NCBI RefSeq assembly: GCF_003100395.1
Contig: NZ_CP029210.1
Span: 3,348,001-3,412,000 of the forward strand
DNA: 64,000 bases
Reading direction: 5' to 3'
Origin: Aquabacterium olei
GTDB taxonomy: Bacteria; Pseudomonadota; Gammaproteobacteria; Burkholderiales; Burkholderiaceae_C
The translations under genes were made by a program, and so were the position numbers. A model generated the notes under the pieces. The model searched no databases. It was given only the letters and a program-made list of their open reading frames with translations, and was not told the origin of the DNA. Numbering within the stretch: the first letter of the stretch is position 1; each line of letters begins with the position of its first letter. Shown in pieces: positions 18,223 to 28,312 of the stretch.

Positions 18223-18657
18223 TTATTCAGCCAGCGAGCCGCCGGCAGCTTCGATCACGGCCTTGGCGCCAACGGTGGCGCCGATGCCCTTGAGCACGAC
18301 CTTGCTGGTCAGTTCGCCCGACTTGATCACCTTGACCACCTTGGCCAGTTGGGGGATCAGGCCAGCTTGCTTCAGCACCAGGACGTCGACTTCGGCGGCG
18401 CCCAGAGCCTGCAGTTCACCCAGGGTGACTTCGGCGTTGTACTTCAGCAGGTGCGACTTGAAACCACGCTTCGGCAGGCGGCGCTGCAGCGGCATCTGAC
18501 CGCCTTCGAAACCGACCTTGTGGTAGCCACCCGAACGCGACTTCTGACCCTTGTGACCGCGACCTGCGGTCTTGCCCAGGCCGGAGCCGATGCCGCGGCC
18601 GACACGGCGCTTGGCATGCTTGGCACCCGAGGCGGGCTTGATGCTATTGAGTTCCAT
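18223..18657 (-). CDS. rplO: 50S ribosomal protein L15
   Basis: 144 residues: [43 protein letters not shown] is the L15 N-terminal extension that threads into 23S rRNA; the globular domain follows. It lies between rpmD and secY, spc order. Confidence 0.98.
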   Translation of the reverse strand: MELNSIKPASGAKHAKRRVGRGIGSGLGKTAGRGHKGQKSRSGGYHKVGFEGGQMPLQRRLPKRGFKSHLLKYNAEVTLGELQALGAAEVDVLVLKQAGLIPQLAKVVKVIKSGELTSKVVLKGIGATVGAKAVIEAAGGSLAE

Positions 18658-18681
18658 GGTATTCCCCGAAAGGTCAGGCGC

Positions 18682-18864
18682 TTAGAGCACCACGACCATG
18701 TAGCGGACCTTGTTGATCATGCCGCGCACGGCGGGCGTGTCTTCCAGGACAGCGGTGCTGTTCATCCGACGCAGACCCAGGCCCTTCACGGTGGCGCGGT
18801 GGTCGGCCTTGGTGCCGATCACGCTGCGCACCAGCTTGACGGTGACGGTTTTCTTTTCGCTCAT
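18682..18864 (-). CDS. rpmD: 50S ribosomal protein L30
   Basis: 60 residues from the ATG at 18864 ([37 protein letters not shown]), the full length of bacterial L30; an upstream in-frame extension is not conserved. It starts 16 bp after rpsE stops. Confidence 0.97.
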   Translation of the reverse strand: MSEKKTVTVKLVRSVIGTKADHRATVKGLGLRRMNSTAVLEDTPAVRGMINKVRYMVVVL

Positions 18865-18880
18865 GTCAGCTCTCCAGCGA

Positions 18881-19399
18881 TCAGTTGAACACTTGTTCAA
18901 CGGTCAGACCGCGCTTGGCAGCGACTTCCGACGGCGTCGTGGCCTTGGCCAGAGCGTCGAACGTGGCGCGAACCATGTTGTAGGGGTTCGAAGAACCCAG
19001 GCTCTTGGCGACGATGTCGGTGATGCCCATCACTTCGAAGACAGCGCGCATCGGGCCGCCTGCGATGATGCCGGTACCGGCGGGAGCCGGAGCCAGCAGC
19101 ACCTTGGCTGCGCCGTGTTCGCCGGTCACGTTGTGGTGAACGGTGCCGTTCTTCAGCGAGACCTTCAGCATGTTGCGACGGGCTTGGTCCATCGCCTTCT
19201 GCACGGCCAGCGGCACTTCACGCGCCTTGCCCTTGCCCATGCCGATGCGGCCATCGCCATCACCGACCACGGTCAGGGCTGCGAAACCCATGATCCGACC
19301 GCCCTTGACCACTTTGGTCACGCGGTTCACCTGGATCATCTTTTCGCGCAGACCGTCGTCGCGACCTTCGTCTGCCACCTTGGGTTGAAACTTAGCCAT
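18881..19399 (-). CDS. rpsE: 30S ribosomal protein S5
   Basis: 172 residues. The N-terminal double-stranded RNA-binding domain includes [40 protein letters not shown]; the C-terminal half has the RNase P-like fold ([29 protein letters not shown]). S5 is important for accuracy and spectinomycin binding near the head-body junction. Confidence 0.98.
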   Translation of the reverse strand: MAKFQPKVADEGRDDGLREKMIQVNRVTKVVKGGRIMGFAALTVVGDGDGRIGMGKGKAREVPLAVQKAMDQARRNMLKVSLKNGTVHHNVTGEHGAAKVLLAPAPAGTGIIAGGPMRAVFEVMGITDIVAKSLGSSNPYNMVRATFDALAKATTPSEVAAKRGLTVEQVFN

Positions 19400-19428
19400 T
19401 TGAAATTCCTTCCGGTTGCCGACGCGGC

Positions 19429-19788
19429 TTAGAACTGCAGGCCGGCTTCACGCGCGGCTTCAGCCAGGGCCTTGATGCGACCGTGGTATTGGAAGCCAGC
19501 GCGGTCGAATGCGACCTTCTCGACGCCAGCGGCCTTCGCCTTCTCGGCGATGCGCTTGCCGATCAGGGCTGCAGCGGCAGTGTTGCCACCGTTCTTGACC
19601 TGTTCGCGCACTTCCTTCTCGGCGGTCGACGCGGTCGCGATGACCTTGGTGCCGTCGCCAGAAATCACGGACGCGTAGATGTGCAGGTTCGAACGGGTGA
19701 CCGTCAGACGCACGGCGCCTTGGAGAGCGATACGGGCACGGGTTTGACGTGCACGACGCAGGCGCTGTTCCTTCTTGCTCATTGCCAT
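19429..19788 (-). CDS. rplR: 50S ribosomal protein L18
   Basis: 119 residues ([20 protein letters not shown]; an ATG two codons later is an alternative start). The motif [34 protein letters not shown] is typical of L18, which binds 5S rRNA. It lies between rplF and rpsE. Confidence 0.97.
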   Translation of the reverse strand: MAMSKKEQRLRRARQTRARIALQGAVRLTVTRSNLHIYASVISGDGTKVIATASTAEKEVREQVKNGGNTAAAALIGKRIAEKAKAAGVEKVAFDRAGFQYHGRIKALAEAAREAGLQF

Positions 19789-19802
19789 GATGAATCAGCT
19801 CC

Positions 19803-20336
19803 TTACTTCTTCTTCGTCTCTTTCAGGACCACGCGCTCTTCCGCATAGCGGATGCCCTTGCCCTTGTAGGGCTCGGGCGGACGGAACGCACGCACTTCGG
19901 CTGCGATCTGGCCGACGACCTGGCGGTCGGCGCCCTTGATCACGATCTCGGTCTGAGACGGGGTCTCGACCTTGATGCCAGCCGGCATGTCCTTCACCAC
20001 AGGGTGAGAGAACCCGATCTGCAGGTTCAGCTTCTGGCCTTGAGCCTGGGCACGGAAGCCCACGCCCACCAGGGTCAGCTTCTTCTCGAAGCCCTTGCTC
20101 ACACCGTTGACGGTGTTGTTGAGCAGGGCGCGGAAGGTGCCGGACATGGCATTGGCTTCAGCAGAATCATTGGCCGGTGCGACCTTCAGCGTGGCGCCGT
20201 CTTGCGAGACAGCGACCAGGCTATTGGCCGGCAGGGTCAGGGTACCGAGGCCACCTTTGATGGTGACGCCTTCGGCAGTGATCTTCACGTCCACACCTTG
20301 AGGGACGGCGATCGGCATTTTTCCAACGCGGGACAT
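19803..20336 (-). CDS. rplF: 50S ribosomal protein L6
   Basis: 177 residues ([29 protein letters not shown]...) with two repeated domains and the C-terminal signature [24 protein letters not shown]6 supports the factor-binding region of the 50S subunit. It lies 19 bp after rpsH. Confidence 0.98.
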   Translation of the reverse strand: MSRVGKMPIAVPQGVDVKITAEGVTIKGGLGTLTLPANSLVAVSQDGATLKVAPANDSAEANAMSGTFRALLNNTVNGVSKGFEKKLTLVGVGFRAQAQGQKLNLQIGFSHPVVKDMPAGIKVETPSQTEIVIKGADRQVVGQIAAEVRAFRPPEPYKGKGIRYAEERVVLKETKKK

Positions 20337-20355
20337 TGCGATTGCTCCTCAAGTA

Positions 20356-20751
20356 TCAGGCGACGTAGCAGAGCACTTCGCCGCCGATGCCGGCAGCGCG
20401 AGCCTTGCGGTCGGTCATCACACCTTGCGGGGTCGTCACGATGGCAACGCCCAGGCCGTTCATGACCTGAGGAATGCTGTGGCGGCCCTTGTAGATGCGG
20501 AGACCGGGGCGGGACACACGCTCGATGCGCTCGATGACCGGGCGACCTGCGTAGTACTTCAATGCAATTTCCAGCACAGGCTTTGCAGCCTCACCGGTGA
20601 CGGCAAACCCGTCAATGTAGCCTTCGTCCTTCAGGACCTGGGCGATCGCGACTTTCAGCTTCGACGACGGCACCGAAACGCTGGTCTTGTCGACCATTTG
20701 TGCGTTACGGATACGGGTCAGCATGTCGGCGATGGGATCACTCATGCTCAT
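20356..20751 (-). CDS. rpsH: 30S ribosomal protein S8
   Basis: 131 residues: [18 protein letters not shown] is the S8 start, and the C-terminal STPQG-type block appears as [28 protein letters not shown]8 binds central-domain 16S rRNA and in E. coli represses the spc operon. Confidence 0.98.
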   Translation of the reverse strand: MSMSDPIADMLTRIRNAQMVDKTSVSVPSSKLKVAIAQVLKDEGYIDGFAVTGEAAKPVLEIALKYYAGRPVIERIERVSRPGLRIYKGRHSIPQVMNGLGVAIVTTPQGVMTDRKARAAGIGGEVLCYVA

Positions 20752-20781
20752 GGGATAACTCCTGTTCGTGCCCTGCTGGGA

Positions 20782-21087
20782 TTACCAGCTCGCCTTGGTG
20801 ACACCGGGGATGTCGCCAGCGAATGCCAATTCACGGATCTTGGTGCGACCCAGACCGAACTGACGGAACGTGCCACGGGGGCGACCGGTCAGATTGCAGC
20901 GAGCGCGCAGACGGGTCGGGTTGGCGTTGCGGGGCAGCTTTTGCAGTTCAAGACGGGCGGCGTAGCGCTCTTCTTCCGACTTCTTGGCGTCATCGATGAT
21001 GGCCTTCAGTTCGGCGTACTTCTGCGCGTACTTGGCAACCAGCTTTTCGCGCTTTTCTTCGCGTTGCTTCAGGGAAACTTTTGCCAC
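20782..21087 (-). CDS. rpsN: 30S ribosomal protein S14, zinc-free form
   Basis: 101 residues, the long S14 without zinc cysteines ([22 protein letters not shown]... [21 protein letters not shown]). In contrast L36 in the same cluster is the zinc form. It starts 8 bp after rplE ends. Confidence 0.98.
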   Translation of the reverse strand: MAKVSLKQREEKREKLVAKYAQKYAELKAIIDDAKKSEEERYAARLELQKLPRNANPTRLRARCNLTGRPRGTFRQFGLGRTKIRELAFAGDIPGVTKASW

Positions 21088-21095
21088 GGTGAACC

Positions 21096-21647
21096 TCAGT
21101 TCTTGAACGGGAACTTGAAAGCCTGCAGCAGCGCCTTGGCTTCGTCGTCGGTCTTGGCCGTCGTCGTGATGCTGATGTTCAGACCACGGATGGCGTCGAT
21201 CTTGTCGTACTCGATTTCCGGGAAGATGATCTGTTCCTTGACGCCGACGTTGTAGTTGCCGCGACCGTCGAACGAACGACCCGAGATACCACGGAAGTCA
21301 CGCACGCGGGGCAGCGAGATGGTGACGAAGCGGTCCAGGAATTCGAACATCGTGGCGCCACGCAGCGTGACCATGCAACCGATGGGCATGTTCTCGCGGA
21401 TCTTGAAACCGGCGATGGGCTTGCGCGACATCGTGACGACCGGCTTCTGGCCAGCGATCTTGGTCAGATCGCCGACGGCGTGTTCCATGACCTTCTTGTC
21501 CGACACGGCTTCCGAGACACCCATGTTCAGGGTGATCTTGGTCACGCGCGGCACTTCCATGATCGACTTGTAGCCGAACTTGGTCATCAGTTCGGGGACG
21601 ATCTTTTCGCGATACAGCTTCTGCAGGCGAGCTTGTTGTTGAGCCAT
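21096..21647 (-). CDS. rplE: 50S ribosomal protein L5
   Basis: 183 residues from the ATG at 21647 ([21 protein letters not shown]); five codons further upstream in frame overlap rplX and are not needed. L5 binds 5S rRNA and contacts the P-site tRNA; the C-terminus [26 protein letters not shown] is canonical. Confidence 0.97.
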   Translation of the reverse strand: MAQQQARLQKLYREKIVPELMTKFGYKSIMEVPRVTKITLNMGVSEAVSDKKVMEHAVGDLTKIAGQKPVVTMSRKPIAGFKIRENMPIGCMVTLRGATMFEFLDRFVTISLPRVRDFRGISGRSFDGRGNYNVGVKEQIIFPEIEYDKIDAIRGLNISITTTAKTDDEAKALLQAFKFPFKN

Positions 21648-21658
21648 GTGGAACCTCG

Positions 21659-21976
21659 TCAAGCCTTGATTTCTTCGCCGCTGGACTTGTAGACGCGCAC
21701 TTTCTTGCCGTCTTCCAGGAGCTTGATGCCGACGCGGTCAGCCTTGCCGGAGGCAGGGTTGAAGATCGCCACGTTGGACTGGTGGATGGGCATGGTCTTG
21801 TCGACGATGCCGCCGGTGGTGCCCTTCAGGGGGTTCGGCTTGACGTGCTTCTTGGCCACGTTCACGCCGTCGACCAGCAGGTGGTCGGCGTCGACGCGAG
21901 CGGCCACGGTGCCACGCTTGCCTTTGTCACGGCCGGTCAGAACGATGACCTGGTCGCCTTTGCGAATCTTGTTCAT
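21659..21976 (-). CDS. rplX: 50S ribosomal protein L24
   Basis: 105 residues with an N-terminal KOW motif ([21 protein letters not shown]). L24 is an assembly-initiator protein of the 50S subunit near the tunnel exit. It lies between rplN and rplE. Confidence 0.98.
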   Translation of the reverse strand: MNKIRKGDQVIVLTGRDKGKRGTVAARVDADHLLVDGVNVAKKHVKPNPLKGTTGGIVDKTMPIHQSNVAIFNPASGKADRVGIKLLEDGKKVRVYKSSGEEIKA

Positions 21977-22006
21977 GTGAGCGGTCCTTTGCGTTGCACC
22001 GAGGGA

Positions 22007-22375
22007 TTACAGAACCTCGGGAGCGAGCGACACGATCTTCATGAAGCGCTCGGTACGCAGTTCACGCGTGACCGGGCCGAAGATGCGGGTGCCGATCGGC
22101 TCCAGCTTGGCGTTGAGCAGCACAGCGGCGTTGCCATCGAACTTGACCAGGGAGCCGTCCTGACGACGGACGCCCTTGGCGGTGCGCACGACCACAGCGC
22201 TGTAAACCTCGCCCTTCTTGACGCGGCCACGCGGTGCAGCTTCCTTGATGCTCACCTTGATGATGTCGCCGATACCGGCGTAACGACGCTTAGAGCCACC
22301 GAGCACCTTGATGCACATGACGCTCTTAGCACCCGTGTTGTCAGCGACGTCCAGTCGCGATTGCATTTGGATCAT
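22007..22375 (-). CDS. rplN: 50S ribosomal protein L14
   Basis: 122 residues from the ATG at 22375 ([28 protein letters not shown]), the standard L14 length; 13 in-frame codons upstream are discarded. L14 forms part of the inter-subunit bridge. It is the first gene of this ribosomal run: rpsQ/rpmC/rplP of the S10 operon are not upstream, and a promoter and long leader are there instead. Confidence 0.97.
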   Translation of the reverse strand: MIQMQSRLDVADNTGAKSVMCIKVLGGSKRRYAGIGDIIKVSIKEAAPRGRVKKGEVYSAVVVRTAKGVRRQDGSLVKFDGNAAVLLNAKLEPIGTRIFGPVTRELRTERFMKIVSLAPEVL

Positions 22376-22504
22376 GGTGTACCCCAACTTGGCCCGGCCG
22401 GCTGCGCAAACCACTTGCGCAACGACGGACGGTCAGTCTTGGGCCCGTAGAACGGGCGGATCTGAACAAGCAACAGACTTCGTAGATCACCTGCCGCAGC
22501 ACGT

Positions 22505-22537
22505 GTGCTTCGAATTCGTTCCGGGAACTCGAAGCAC
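22505..22537 (-). promoter_or_regulatory. Stable hairpin in the rplN (spc operon) leader
   Basis: Arms GTGCTTCGA (22505-22513) and TCGAAGCAC (22529-22537) make a perfect 9-bp stem; inside, GTTCC/GGAAC forms a second short stem beside a 4-nt bulge. It lies in the leader between the predicted promoter and rplN, about 130 nt before the ATG, with no following U run. The rest of 22376-22653 shows no gene. Confidence 0.55.
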
Positions 22538-22589
22538 CCGCGAGGGATGCCAGGCCAAAGCCATTGCCGCTTGTTCAGCGAAGCCTTGC

Positions 22590-22619
22590 ATTATGCACGA
22601 GAACGCGAAACGCGGTCAA
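22590..22619 (-). promoter_or_regulatory. Promoter of the spc ribosomal operon
   Basis: On the minus strand -35 TTGACC (22614-22619; 5/6), 18-bp spacer, -10 CATAAT (22590-22595; 5/6). It predicts a start near 22583 and a leader of about 208 nt to rplN, which fits a separate spc operon rather than readthrough from S10. Confidence 0.7.
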
Positions 22620-22653
22620 GCGCTGTTTGCAAGCGATTGGGTGTGCGACGGCG

Positions 22654-24114
22654 TCAGGCGGTGCCGCCCACCGTGAGGCCGTCGATGCGCAGGGTCGGCT
22701 GGCCGACGCCCACCGGCACGGACTGGCCTTCCTTGCCGCAGGTGCCCACGCCGGAATCCAGCGCCAGGTCGTTGCCGATCATGCTGACGCGCGTCATGGC
22801 GTCCGGGCCGTTGCCGATCAGGGTGGCGCCCTTGACGGGGTACTGGATCTGGCCCTTCTCGACCCAGTAGGCCTCCGAGGCCGAGAACACGAATTTGCCC
22901 GACGTGATGTCAACCTGCCCGCCGCCGAAGTTGACGGCGTACAGGCCGCGGTCGATGGAGGCGACGATCTCCTTGGGATCCTTGTCGCCGGCGAGCATGT
23001 AGGTGTTCGTCATGCGCGGCATGGGCAGGTGGGCGTAGCTTTCGCGGCGGCCGTTGCCCGTGGGCGCGGTCTTCATGAGGCGGGCGTTGGTGGCGTCCTG
23101 CATGTAGCCGCGCAGGATGCCGTCTTCGATGAGGACGGTGCGCTGGGTGGGCTGGCCTTCGTCGTCGATGTTGAGCGAGCCACGGCGGTCGGGCAGCGTA
23201 CCGTCATCGAGCACGGTGACGCCTTTGGCGGCCACGCGCTGGCCGACGCGGCCGGAGAAGACGCTGGAACCCTTGCGGTTGAAATCGCCCTCGAGGCCAT
23301 GGCCCACGGCTTCGTGCAGCAGGATGCCGGGCCAGCCGTTGCCGAGGACGACGGTCATCTCGCCGGCGGGCGCCGGGCGGGCTTCCAGGTTGACCAGCGC
23401 AGCGTGCACGGCCTGGTCGACGTAGGCCTGCGTGACGGCCGGAGTGAAGTAGGACAGGTCGTAGCGGCCGCCGCCCCCGGAGGAGCCGACCTCGCGGCGA
23501 CCAGCCTGCTCGGCGATCACGGTGAGCGACAGGCGGATCAGCGGGCGCACGTCAGCGGCCAGGGTGCCGTCGGCGCGGGCAATCAGCACGACGTCGTACT
23601 CGCAGCCCAGGCCGGCCATGACCTGCACCACGCGCGGGTCCTTGGCGCGGGCGCGCTGTTCGACGTCTTCGAGCAGGGCGACCTTGGCGGCGCTGTCGAG
23701 CGAGGCGATGGGGTCGAAGCCGCCGTAGAGCGTGCGGCTCGGGGCGATGGTGTGGCCACCGACCTTGACGCGGCGGCTCTGGCCGGCCGAGGCGATGGTG
23801 CGCACGGTGCGGGCGGCGTCGAGCAGCGCGGCTTCGGAGATGTCGTCGGAGTAGGCGAAGGCGGTTTTCTCGCCGGCGATGGCGCGCACGCCGACGCCCT
23901 GGTCGATGCCGAAGCTGCCCGATTTGACAATGCCCTCTTCCAGGCTCCAGCCTTCGCTGCGGGTGTACTGGAAGTAGAGGTCGGCGTCGTCGACCCGGTG
24001 CTCGGTGATGACCTTGAGGGCCTTGAGCAGCGTGGATTCATCCAGACCGAATGGGGCGAGCAGGAGCTCGCGAGCGGTCTGGAGGCGGGCAATGGTGGCG
24101 TCGACAGCGATCAT
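22654..24114 (-). CDS. tldD: Metalloprotease TldD
   Basis: 486 residues from the ATG at 24114 ([23 protein letters not shown]), the family length; the frame is open further upstream into the lipase foldase but that part is not coding. The zinc-binding HEAVGH (His267, Glu268, His272) is intact, in the context [30 protein letters not shown]. TldD works with TldE/PmbA, which is not in the window, to degrade unfolded peptides and mature some microcins. It follows the foldase gene by 64 bp on the same strand. Confidence 0.95.
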   Translation of the reverse strand: MIAVDATIARLQTARELLLAPFGLDESTLLKALKVITEHRVDDADLYFQYTRSEGWSLEEGIVKSGSFGIDQGVGVRAIAGEKTAFAYSDDISEAALLDAARTVRTIASAGQSRRVKVGGHTIAPSRTLYGGFDPIASLDSAAKVALLEDVEQRARAKDPRVVQVMAGLGCEYDVVLIARADGTLAADVRPLIRLSLTVIAEQAGRREVGSSGGGGRYDLSYFTPAVTQAYVDQAVHAALVNLEARPAPAGEMTVVLGNGWPGILLHEAVGHGLEGDFNRKGSSVFSGRVGQRVAAKGVTVLDDGTLPDRRGSLNIDDEGQPTQRTVLIEDGILRGYMQDATNARLMKTAPTGNGRRESYAHLPMPRMTNTYMLAGDKDPKEIVASIDRGLYAVNFGGGQVDITSGKFVFSASEAYWVEKGQIQYPVKGATLIGNGPDAMTRVSMIGNDLALDSGVGTCGKEGQSVPVGVGQPTLRIDGLTVGGTA

Positions 24115-24178
24115 GGGGCCATTGTAGGCACGGCAGGATGGCGCCGCACGGGGATGGGCGTATGTCCGGATGCGCGTG

Positions 24179-25111
24179 TCAGAGCTTGAGCAGGGCCTGG
24201 ACGCGCAGGTGCTCGTCGGGCTTGAAGTGCGCGCTGACGTAATCGGCCATGTCCTGCCGGCGCTGGGTGTCGGAAAGGTGGCTGGCGCCCTGCAGTCGCT
24301 GCCATTCCTGGCGAGCCGCGGCGAGGCGGCGCTGCCAGTCGGCCCACTCGTCGTCGGCCTTGGCCAGGCGCGTGGCGGCGGCCTCGCCGTAGCGGGCGAC
24401 GCGCTCGGCGTGGACGGCGGCCGGGTCCTTGCCGGGCGCCATCTGGGGCACGGGCTCGCCGGGGTCGGGCGGCGGCGGCAGGCCGGATTCCAGCTGGGCG
24501 TAGTGGGCCTGGAACTTGGCTTCGTCGTCGGCGTAGAAGGCGTGAGCCCAGTCGGTGCCGAGGATCTGCCGGCGCACCATGCGCTGCTCTTCGAAGACGG
24601 GCAGCCACGTGCGGCGGTCGCTCTGGTCGAAACGGTTGCGCCAGGCGTGGCCACGCAGTTGCCAGTACTTGTCCCACACGGCGATGATCTGTTGCGCCAG
24701 GGCGTGGCCATGCGCGCGGTTGGCCTCGTCGAGCACGAGCACCCGCAGGTCGTCGACGGTGACTTCGCCAAGGCCCAGGATGTAGTACTCGAAGCGGTGC
24801 CGCAGGGCCGCACAGGCGCTGAGCTTGCCCTGGGCCACGCACCAGTCGCCCGAAGGCTCGGTGCCGGCGAAAGAGCCTTGCCTGAAGAGGCGCTGGCGCA
24901 CCTGCTCGGGGGTCATCGCAGCGGCGCCCGGGGCGGGCCGCGCGCCCTCCTCGACCTGGCCGCCTGGCTTGATCATGGCCCAGCCGTCTGACGACGACGC
25001 GGGGCGCCCGTCAGGGTCCGCACCCGGCGCGGCGGGGCGCAGGGAGAAAGCGGCTGCAGCCAGCGCGGCCACAGCGACCACGCCAGCGGTGAGTTTGAGG
25101 CGCATGTCCAT
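24179..25111 (-). CDS. lifO: Lipase-specific foldase (Lif, steric chaperone)
   Basis: 310 residues. Residues about 8-24 are a membrane anchor, followed by an Ala/Pro-rich linker and the helical chaperone domain in the periplasm. Residues 104-116, [13 protein letters not shown], match the Lif signature RxxFDYxLSAxGE required for activating family I.1/I.2 lipases. It lies 77 bp downstream of two lipase genes on the same strand, the normal lip-lif order, and probably folds both. MDMRLK at 25111 or the second Met at 25105 can be the start. Confidence 0.9.
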   Translation of the reverse strand: MDMRLKLTAGVVAVAALAAAAFSLRPAAPGADPDGRPASSSDGWAMIKPGGQVEEGARPAPGAAAMTPEQVRQRLFRQGSFAGTEPSGDWCVAQGKLSACAALRHRFEYYILGLGEVTVDDLRVLVLDEANRAHGHALAQQIIAVWDKYWQLRGHAWRNRFDQSDRRTWLPVFEEQRMVRRQILGTDWAHAFYADDEAKFQAHYAQLESGLPPPPDPGEPVPQMAPGKDPAAVHAERVARYGEAAATRLAKADDEWADWQRRLAAARQEWQRLQGASHLSDTQRRQDMADYVSAHFKPDEHLRVQALLKL

Positions 25112-25188
25112 CCGCGCGCTCCTGTCCAGATGTTGAGTTCGGCATGCTGACCGGAAGACGCCACGCGGCGCCTCCGGTCAGACCCTCA

Positions 25189-26136
25189 TCAGAGGCCCGC
25201 CCACTTCAGGCGGTTGGCGTGCTGCTTGTAGAAGGACACCGGGTCGGGCGAGTTCGCGCCGATGGTGCCGAGCACCTGGTTGATCTCGTCGAGGTGGTTC
25301 CAGGTGTAGTTGTCCTTCACGACGCGGCCCCAGTGGCTCGAGCACTTCGAGACCAGCCCGTCGTTGGGTTCGGTGCCGAAGTACTTGGCGGTTTCCGCCA
25401 GGATGGCGTCCGAAATGTCCCAGCCGTTGGTCTTGACCGAGGTGCCGGAGAACGAGTACCAGCGCATGCTGTTGCCATTGATGCTGGCCTTCTCGGGGCC
25501 GGTGCCGCACGTCGTGGTGGGGGCGCCAACCGGGAACTTGGCGTTGAAGGCGGCCGAGCCCGGGGCGCTGAGGGCCTTGAGCGCGGTCAGCAGGTCGGCA
25601 TCGCTGGTCGTCTTGTTGCCGCTGAGCCAGGCAATGAGCTTCAGGCCGGCCGTGGCCGTCTGGTCGAAGCCGCCGCCCGGGGTGGTGCCGGCCAGGATGT
25701 CATCGGCCACCTTGCTGCCGAAGTGGGTGCCCGCCACCGTCGAGACGCTGGCCACCATCGTGGGCAGGGTGCCGGCGGCGTAACGCACGGTCGGGCCGCC
25801 ATGGCTGTGGCCGATCAGGTTGAACTTGGTGACGCCGTCCTTGGCCGCCCACTGCTTCATCTGCTGGACCAGCTCTTCGCCACGGAATTCGGTGGTCTGC
25901 GAGGGGTTGACGGAGGCGATGTAGACGGTCGCGCCCTCGTCGCGCAGCTTGTTGGGGATGTCGTAGAAGTACTGGATGCCCAGAATGTTGTCGAACCCGA
26001 TGAAGCCGTGCACGAGCACGATCGGGTGTTTGGTCTTGGCATAGGTGCCAGCATGGGCGGCGGGGGCGGCAGCCAGGGTGGAAACGGCCACGGCGGCGGC
26101 CAGGGAAACGGCGCGCCAGACGGTTGAACGGGTCAT
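25189..26136 (-). CDS. lipA: Secreted triacylglycerol lipase (family I.1/I.2), copy 1
   Basis: 315 residues. A Sec signal peptide ends near residue 29 (AAAPAAHA). The mature enzyme shows the oxyanion segment VLVHGFIGFDN, the nucleophile Ser111 in GHSHGG, Asp259 (EPNDGLV) and His281 (TWNHLDE); Asp283 beside the His is the usual calcium ligand, and Cys210 and Cys265 are placed for the single disulfide of Pseudomonas/Burkholderia lipases. Such enzymes are folded by Lif in the periplasm and secreted by the type II system. It is a tandem duplicate of the next gene. Confidence 0.93.
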   Translation of the reverse strand: MTRSTVWRAVSLAAAVAVSTLAAAPAAHAGTYAKTKHPIVLVHGFIGFDNILGIQYFYDIPNKLRDEGATVYIASVNPSQTTEFRGEELVQQMKQWAAKDGVTKFNLIGHSHGGPTVRYAAGTLPTMVASVSTVAGTHFGSKVADDILAGTTPGGGFDQTATAGLKLIAWLSGNKTTSDADLLTALKALSAPGSAAFNAKFPVGAPTTTCGTGPEKASINGNSMRWYSFSGTSVKTNGWDISDAILAETAKYFGTEPNDGLVSKCSSHWGRVVKDNYTWNHLDEINQVLGTIGANSPDPVSFYKQHANRLKWAGL

Positions 26137-26283
26137 GTTTGCTCCTTTGGGATGACGTTGCTTGTTAACTGGATGTTGTTATGGTCGGGGGCGTGAGAAA
26201 TCTCGGCCCACGACCGAGGCCGGGAACCGAGGGTGGCGCCGAACGGAGGCCGCCAGACAGCCCCTGTCGCCAGGGGCAGGGGA

Positions 26284-27234
26284 TCAGAGGCCGGCCAGCT
26301 TCAGGCGGCTCGCCTGCGCCTTGTAGAAGGCAACCGGGTCCGGCGCCGTGCGCCCGACGATGCCCAGGACCTGGTTGACTTCATCGAGGTGGTTCCAGGC
26401 GTAATCGTCCTTGAGCACCTTGCCCCAGTGGCTGGAGCACTTCGAGACCAGGCCGTCGTTCGGCTCGTCGCCGAAGTACTTGGCAGTGGCGCCCAGGATG
26501 GCGTCGGAGATGTCCCAGCCGTTGGTCTTCACGGCGGTGCCGGACACGGAGTACCAGCGGATGGGGTGGCCCGCGACGCTCGCCACCTCGGGGCCGTTGC
26601 CGCACGGCGTGGTGGGCGCGCCGACCGGGAACTTGGCGTTGAAGGCGGCCGAGCCTTCCGAAGAAAGGGCGTTGAGGGCCGTGAGCAGGTCGGCCTGCTT
26701 GGCCGTGCTGTTGCCGCTCAGCCAGCCGATGAGTTGCAGGCCGGCGGTGGCCAGCTTGTCGAAGCCGCCATCGGGCGTGGTGTTGGCCAGGATGTCGTCG
26801 GCCACCTTGCTGCCGAAGTGCGTGGCCGCGACGGTGGTGACGCTGGCGACCATGGCGGGCACGGTGCCGGCGGCGTAACGCACGGTCGGGCCGCCATGGC
26901 TGTGGCCGATCAGGTTGAAGCGGGTGACCCCGTCCTTGGCCGCCCATTGCTTCATCTGCTGGATCAGCTCTTCACCCCGGAACTCGGTGGTCTGCGACGG
27001 ATTGACGGACGCGATGTAGACGGTGGCGCCATCGGCGCGCAGCTGCTTGGGAATGTCGTAGAAGTACTGGATGCCCAGGATGTTGTCGAACCCGATGAAG
27101 CCATGCACCAGCACGATGGGGTGCTTCGTCTTCGAGGCGGTGGTGGTGGCGTGGGCCGCGGGGGCGGCAGCCATGACGGCCGCGGCCAGGGCGCAGGCTG
27201 TCAACAGGGGGCGACGGATGAGTGACTGGATCAT
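26284..27234 (-). CDS. Secreted triacylglycerol lipase (family I.1/I.2), copy 2
   Basis: 316 residues from the ATG at 27234 (MIQSLIRRPLLTACALAAAVMAAAPAAHA), chosen over longer frames because it gives a clean signal peptide. Catalytic Ser112 (GHSHGG), Asp260 and His282, and Cys211/Cys266, mirror copy 1. Aligned by eye, the mature parts differ at about 51 of 281 positions, while the signal peptides are unrelated. It is the first gene in transcription order (copy 2, copy 1, foldase); 172 bp separate it from rsmI. Confidence 0.93.
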   Translation of the reverse strand: MIQSLIRRPLLTACALAAAVMAAAPAAHATTTASKTKHPIVLVHGFIGFDNILGIQYFYDIPKQLRADGATVYIASVNPSQTTEFRGEELIQQMKQWAAKDGVTRFNLIGHSHGGPTVRYAAGTVPAMVASVTTVAATHFGSKVADDILANTTPDGGFDKLATAGLQLIGWLSGNSTAKQADLLTALNALSSEGSAAFNAKFPVGAPTTPCGNGPEVASVAGHPIRWYSVSGTAVKTNGWDISDAILGATAKYFGDEPNDGLVSKCSSHWGKVLKDDYAWNHLDEVNQVLGIVGRTAPDPVAFYKAQASRLKLAGL

Positions 27235-27406
27235 GTGGGGCTCCTTGATGGCGCAGCGTCTGCTGCCGTTGGAGCCCATTGTTGGAGGGCAATAAAACGG
27301 TCGTTTGAGGGTAACTCCGCAGAACACGGGTTTGCCCGCCCCCGCAGACAAGCTATAAGCCGTCAAACGGGGCCTGTTCTAACCCGTGCGGGTGGCCGTG
27401 TCTGCC

Positions 27407-28312
27407 TCAGTCGGGCTGCGCGTCGGCTTCGTTGCGGCAACGCTGGGCCGCGTCGTACAGCGCCTTGCGCGGCAGGCCAGTCAGGTCGGCCACCAGGCCA
27501 GCGGCCTTCTTCACCGGCATGTGGCAGACCAGTTCGGCAAGCAGCGCCCGCGCCGCCGGGGACAGCTCGGCGTCGTCGGGCGCCGCGCCAGAGGCGTGGA
27601 CGACGAGCACGAACTCACCACGCTGGCGGTGCGGGCCCGCATCCAGCCAGGCGGCCAGGCCCCCGACAGGCAGGGTGGCGATCTCTTCGAACTGCTTGCT
27701 CAGTTCGCGGCACAGCGTGATGGTGCCAGCCGGGCACACGGCACCCAGGTCGGCAGCCAGGTCGGCGATGCGGTGGGGTGCCTCGAACAGAACGAGGCTG
27801 GCTTGTGACGACAGCGCCTCGCGCAGGGCCGTCTGGCGGGCCGCGCCTTTGGCGGGCAGAAAGCCGAGAAAACGGAAGCCCTGGGCATGGACGTCGCCGG
27901 CGGCACTGAGCGCCGTGGTGACGGCACTGGGCCCGGCCAGGGGCACGACCGGCAGGCCGGCGGCCTGCACAGCGGCGACGAGGTGCGCGCCGGGATCGGA
28001 AACGGCCGGCGTGCCCGCGTCGCTGACGTAGGCCACGCGCTGGCCGTCCTGCAGCAGGGCCAGGACGCGCTGGGCCGCGCCGACCTCGTTGTGCTGGTGC
28101 ACGGCCATCAGCGGTTTGTCAATGCCCAGGTGACGCAACAGCTGGCCGGAGACACGCGTGTCTTCGCAGGCGACGGCATCGACCAGATCGAGCACATGCA
28201 CGGCGCGCAGGCTGATGTCGGCCAGGTTGCCGATGGGCGTGGGCACCAGGTAAAGCGCGCCTTTGGGATACTGCTGGCCGGCGGCCACGTGGCGGGCTGC
28301 CTGGAGCAGCAT
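27407..28312 (-). CDS. rsmI: 16S rRNA (cytidine-1402 2'-O)-methyltransferase
   Basis: 301 residues from the ATG at 28312 (MLLQAARHVAAGQQYPKGALYLVPTPIGNLADISLRA). YLVPTPIGNL and the block VSDAGTPAVSDPGAHLV are diagnostic of the SAM-dependent tetrapyrrole-methylase-like RsmI family, which methylates C1402 in the decoding centre. The C-terminal helical domain ends DLTGLPRKALYDAAQR. Its start codon overlaps that of yraN on the other strand by two bases. Confidence 0.96.
   Translation of the reverse strand: MLLQAARHVAAGQQYPKGALYLVPTPIGNLADISLRAVHVLDLVDAVACEDTRVSGQLLRHLGIDKPLMAVHQHNEVGAAQRVLALLQDGQRVAYVSDAGTPAVSDPGAHLVAAVQAAGLPVVPLAGPSAVTTALSAAGDVHAQGFRFLGFLPAKGAARQTALREALSSQASLVLFEAPHRIADLAADLGAVCPAGTITLCRELSKQFEEIATLPVGGLAAWLDAGPHRQRGEFVLVVHASGAAPDDAELSPAARALLAELVCHMPVKKAAGLVADLTGLPRKALYDAAQRCRNEADAQPD

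Noticed and set aside
27296..27370. Inverted copies of CGTTTGA/TCAAACG upstream of the second lipase gene, and AAACG-GT-CGTTT within
   Set aside because: Arms are short and about 55 bp apart; not distinctive enough to call an operator without comparison to relatives.
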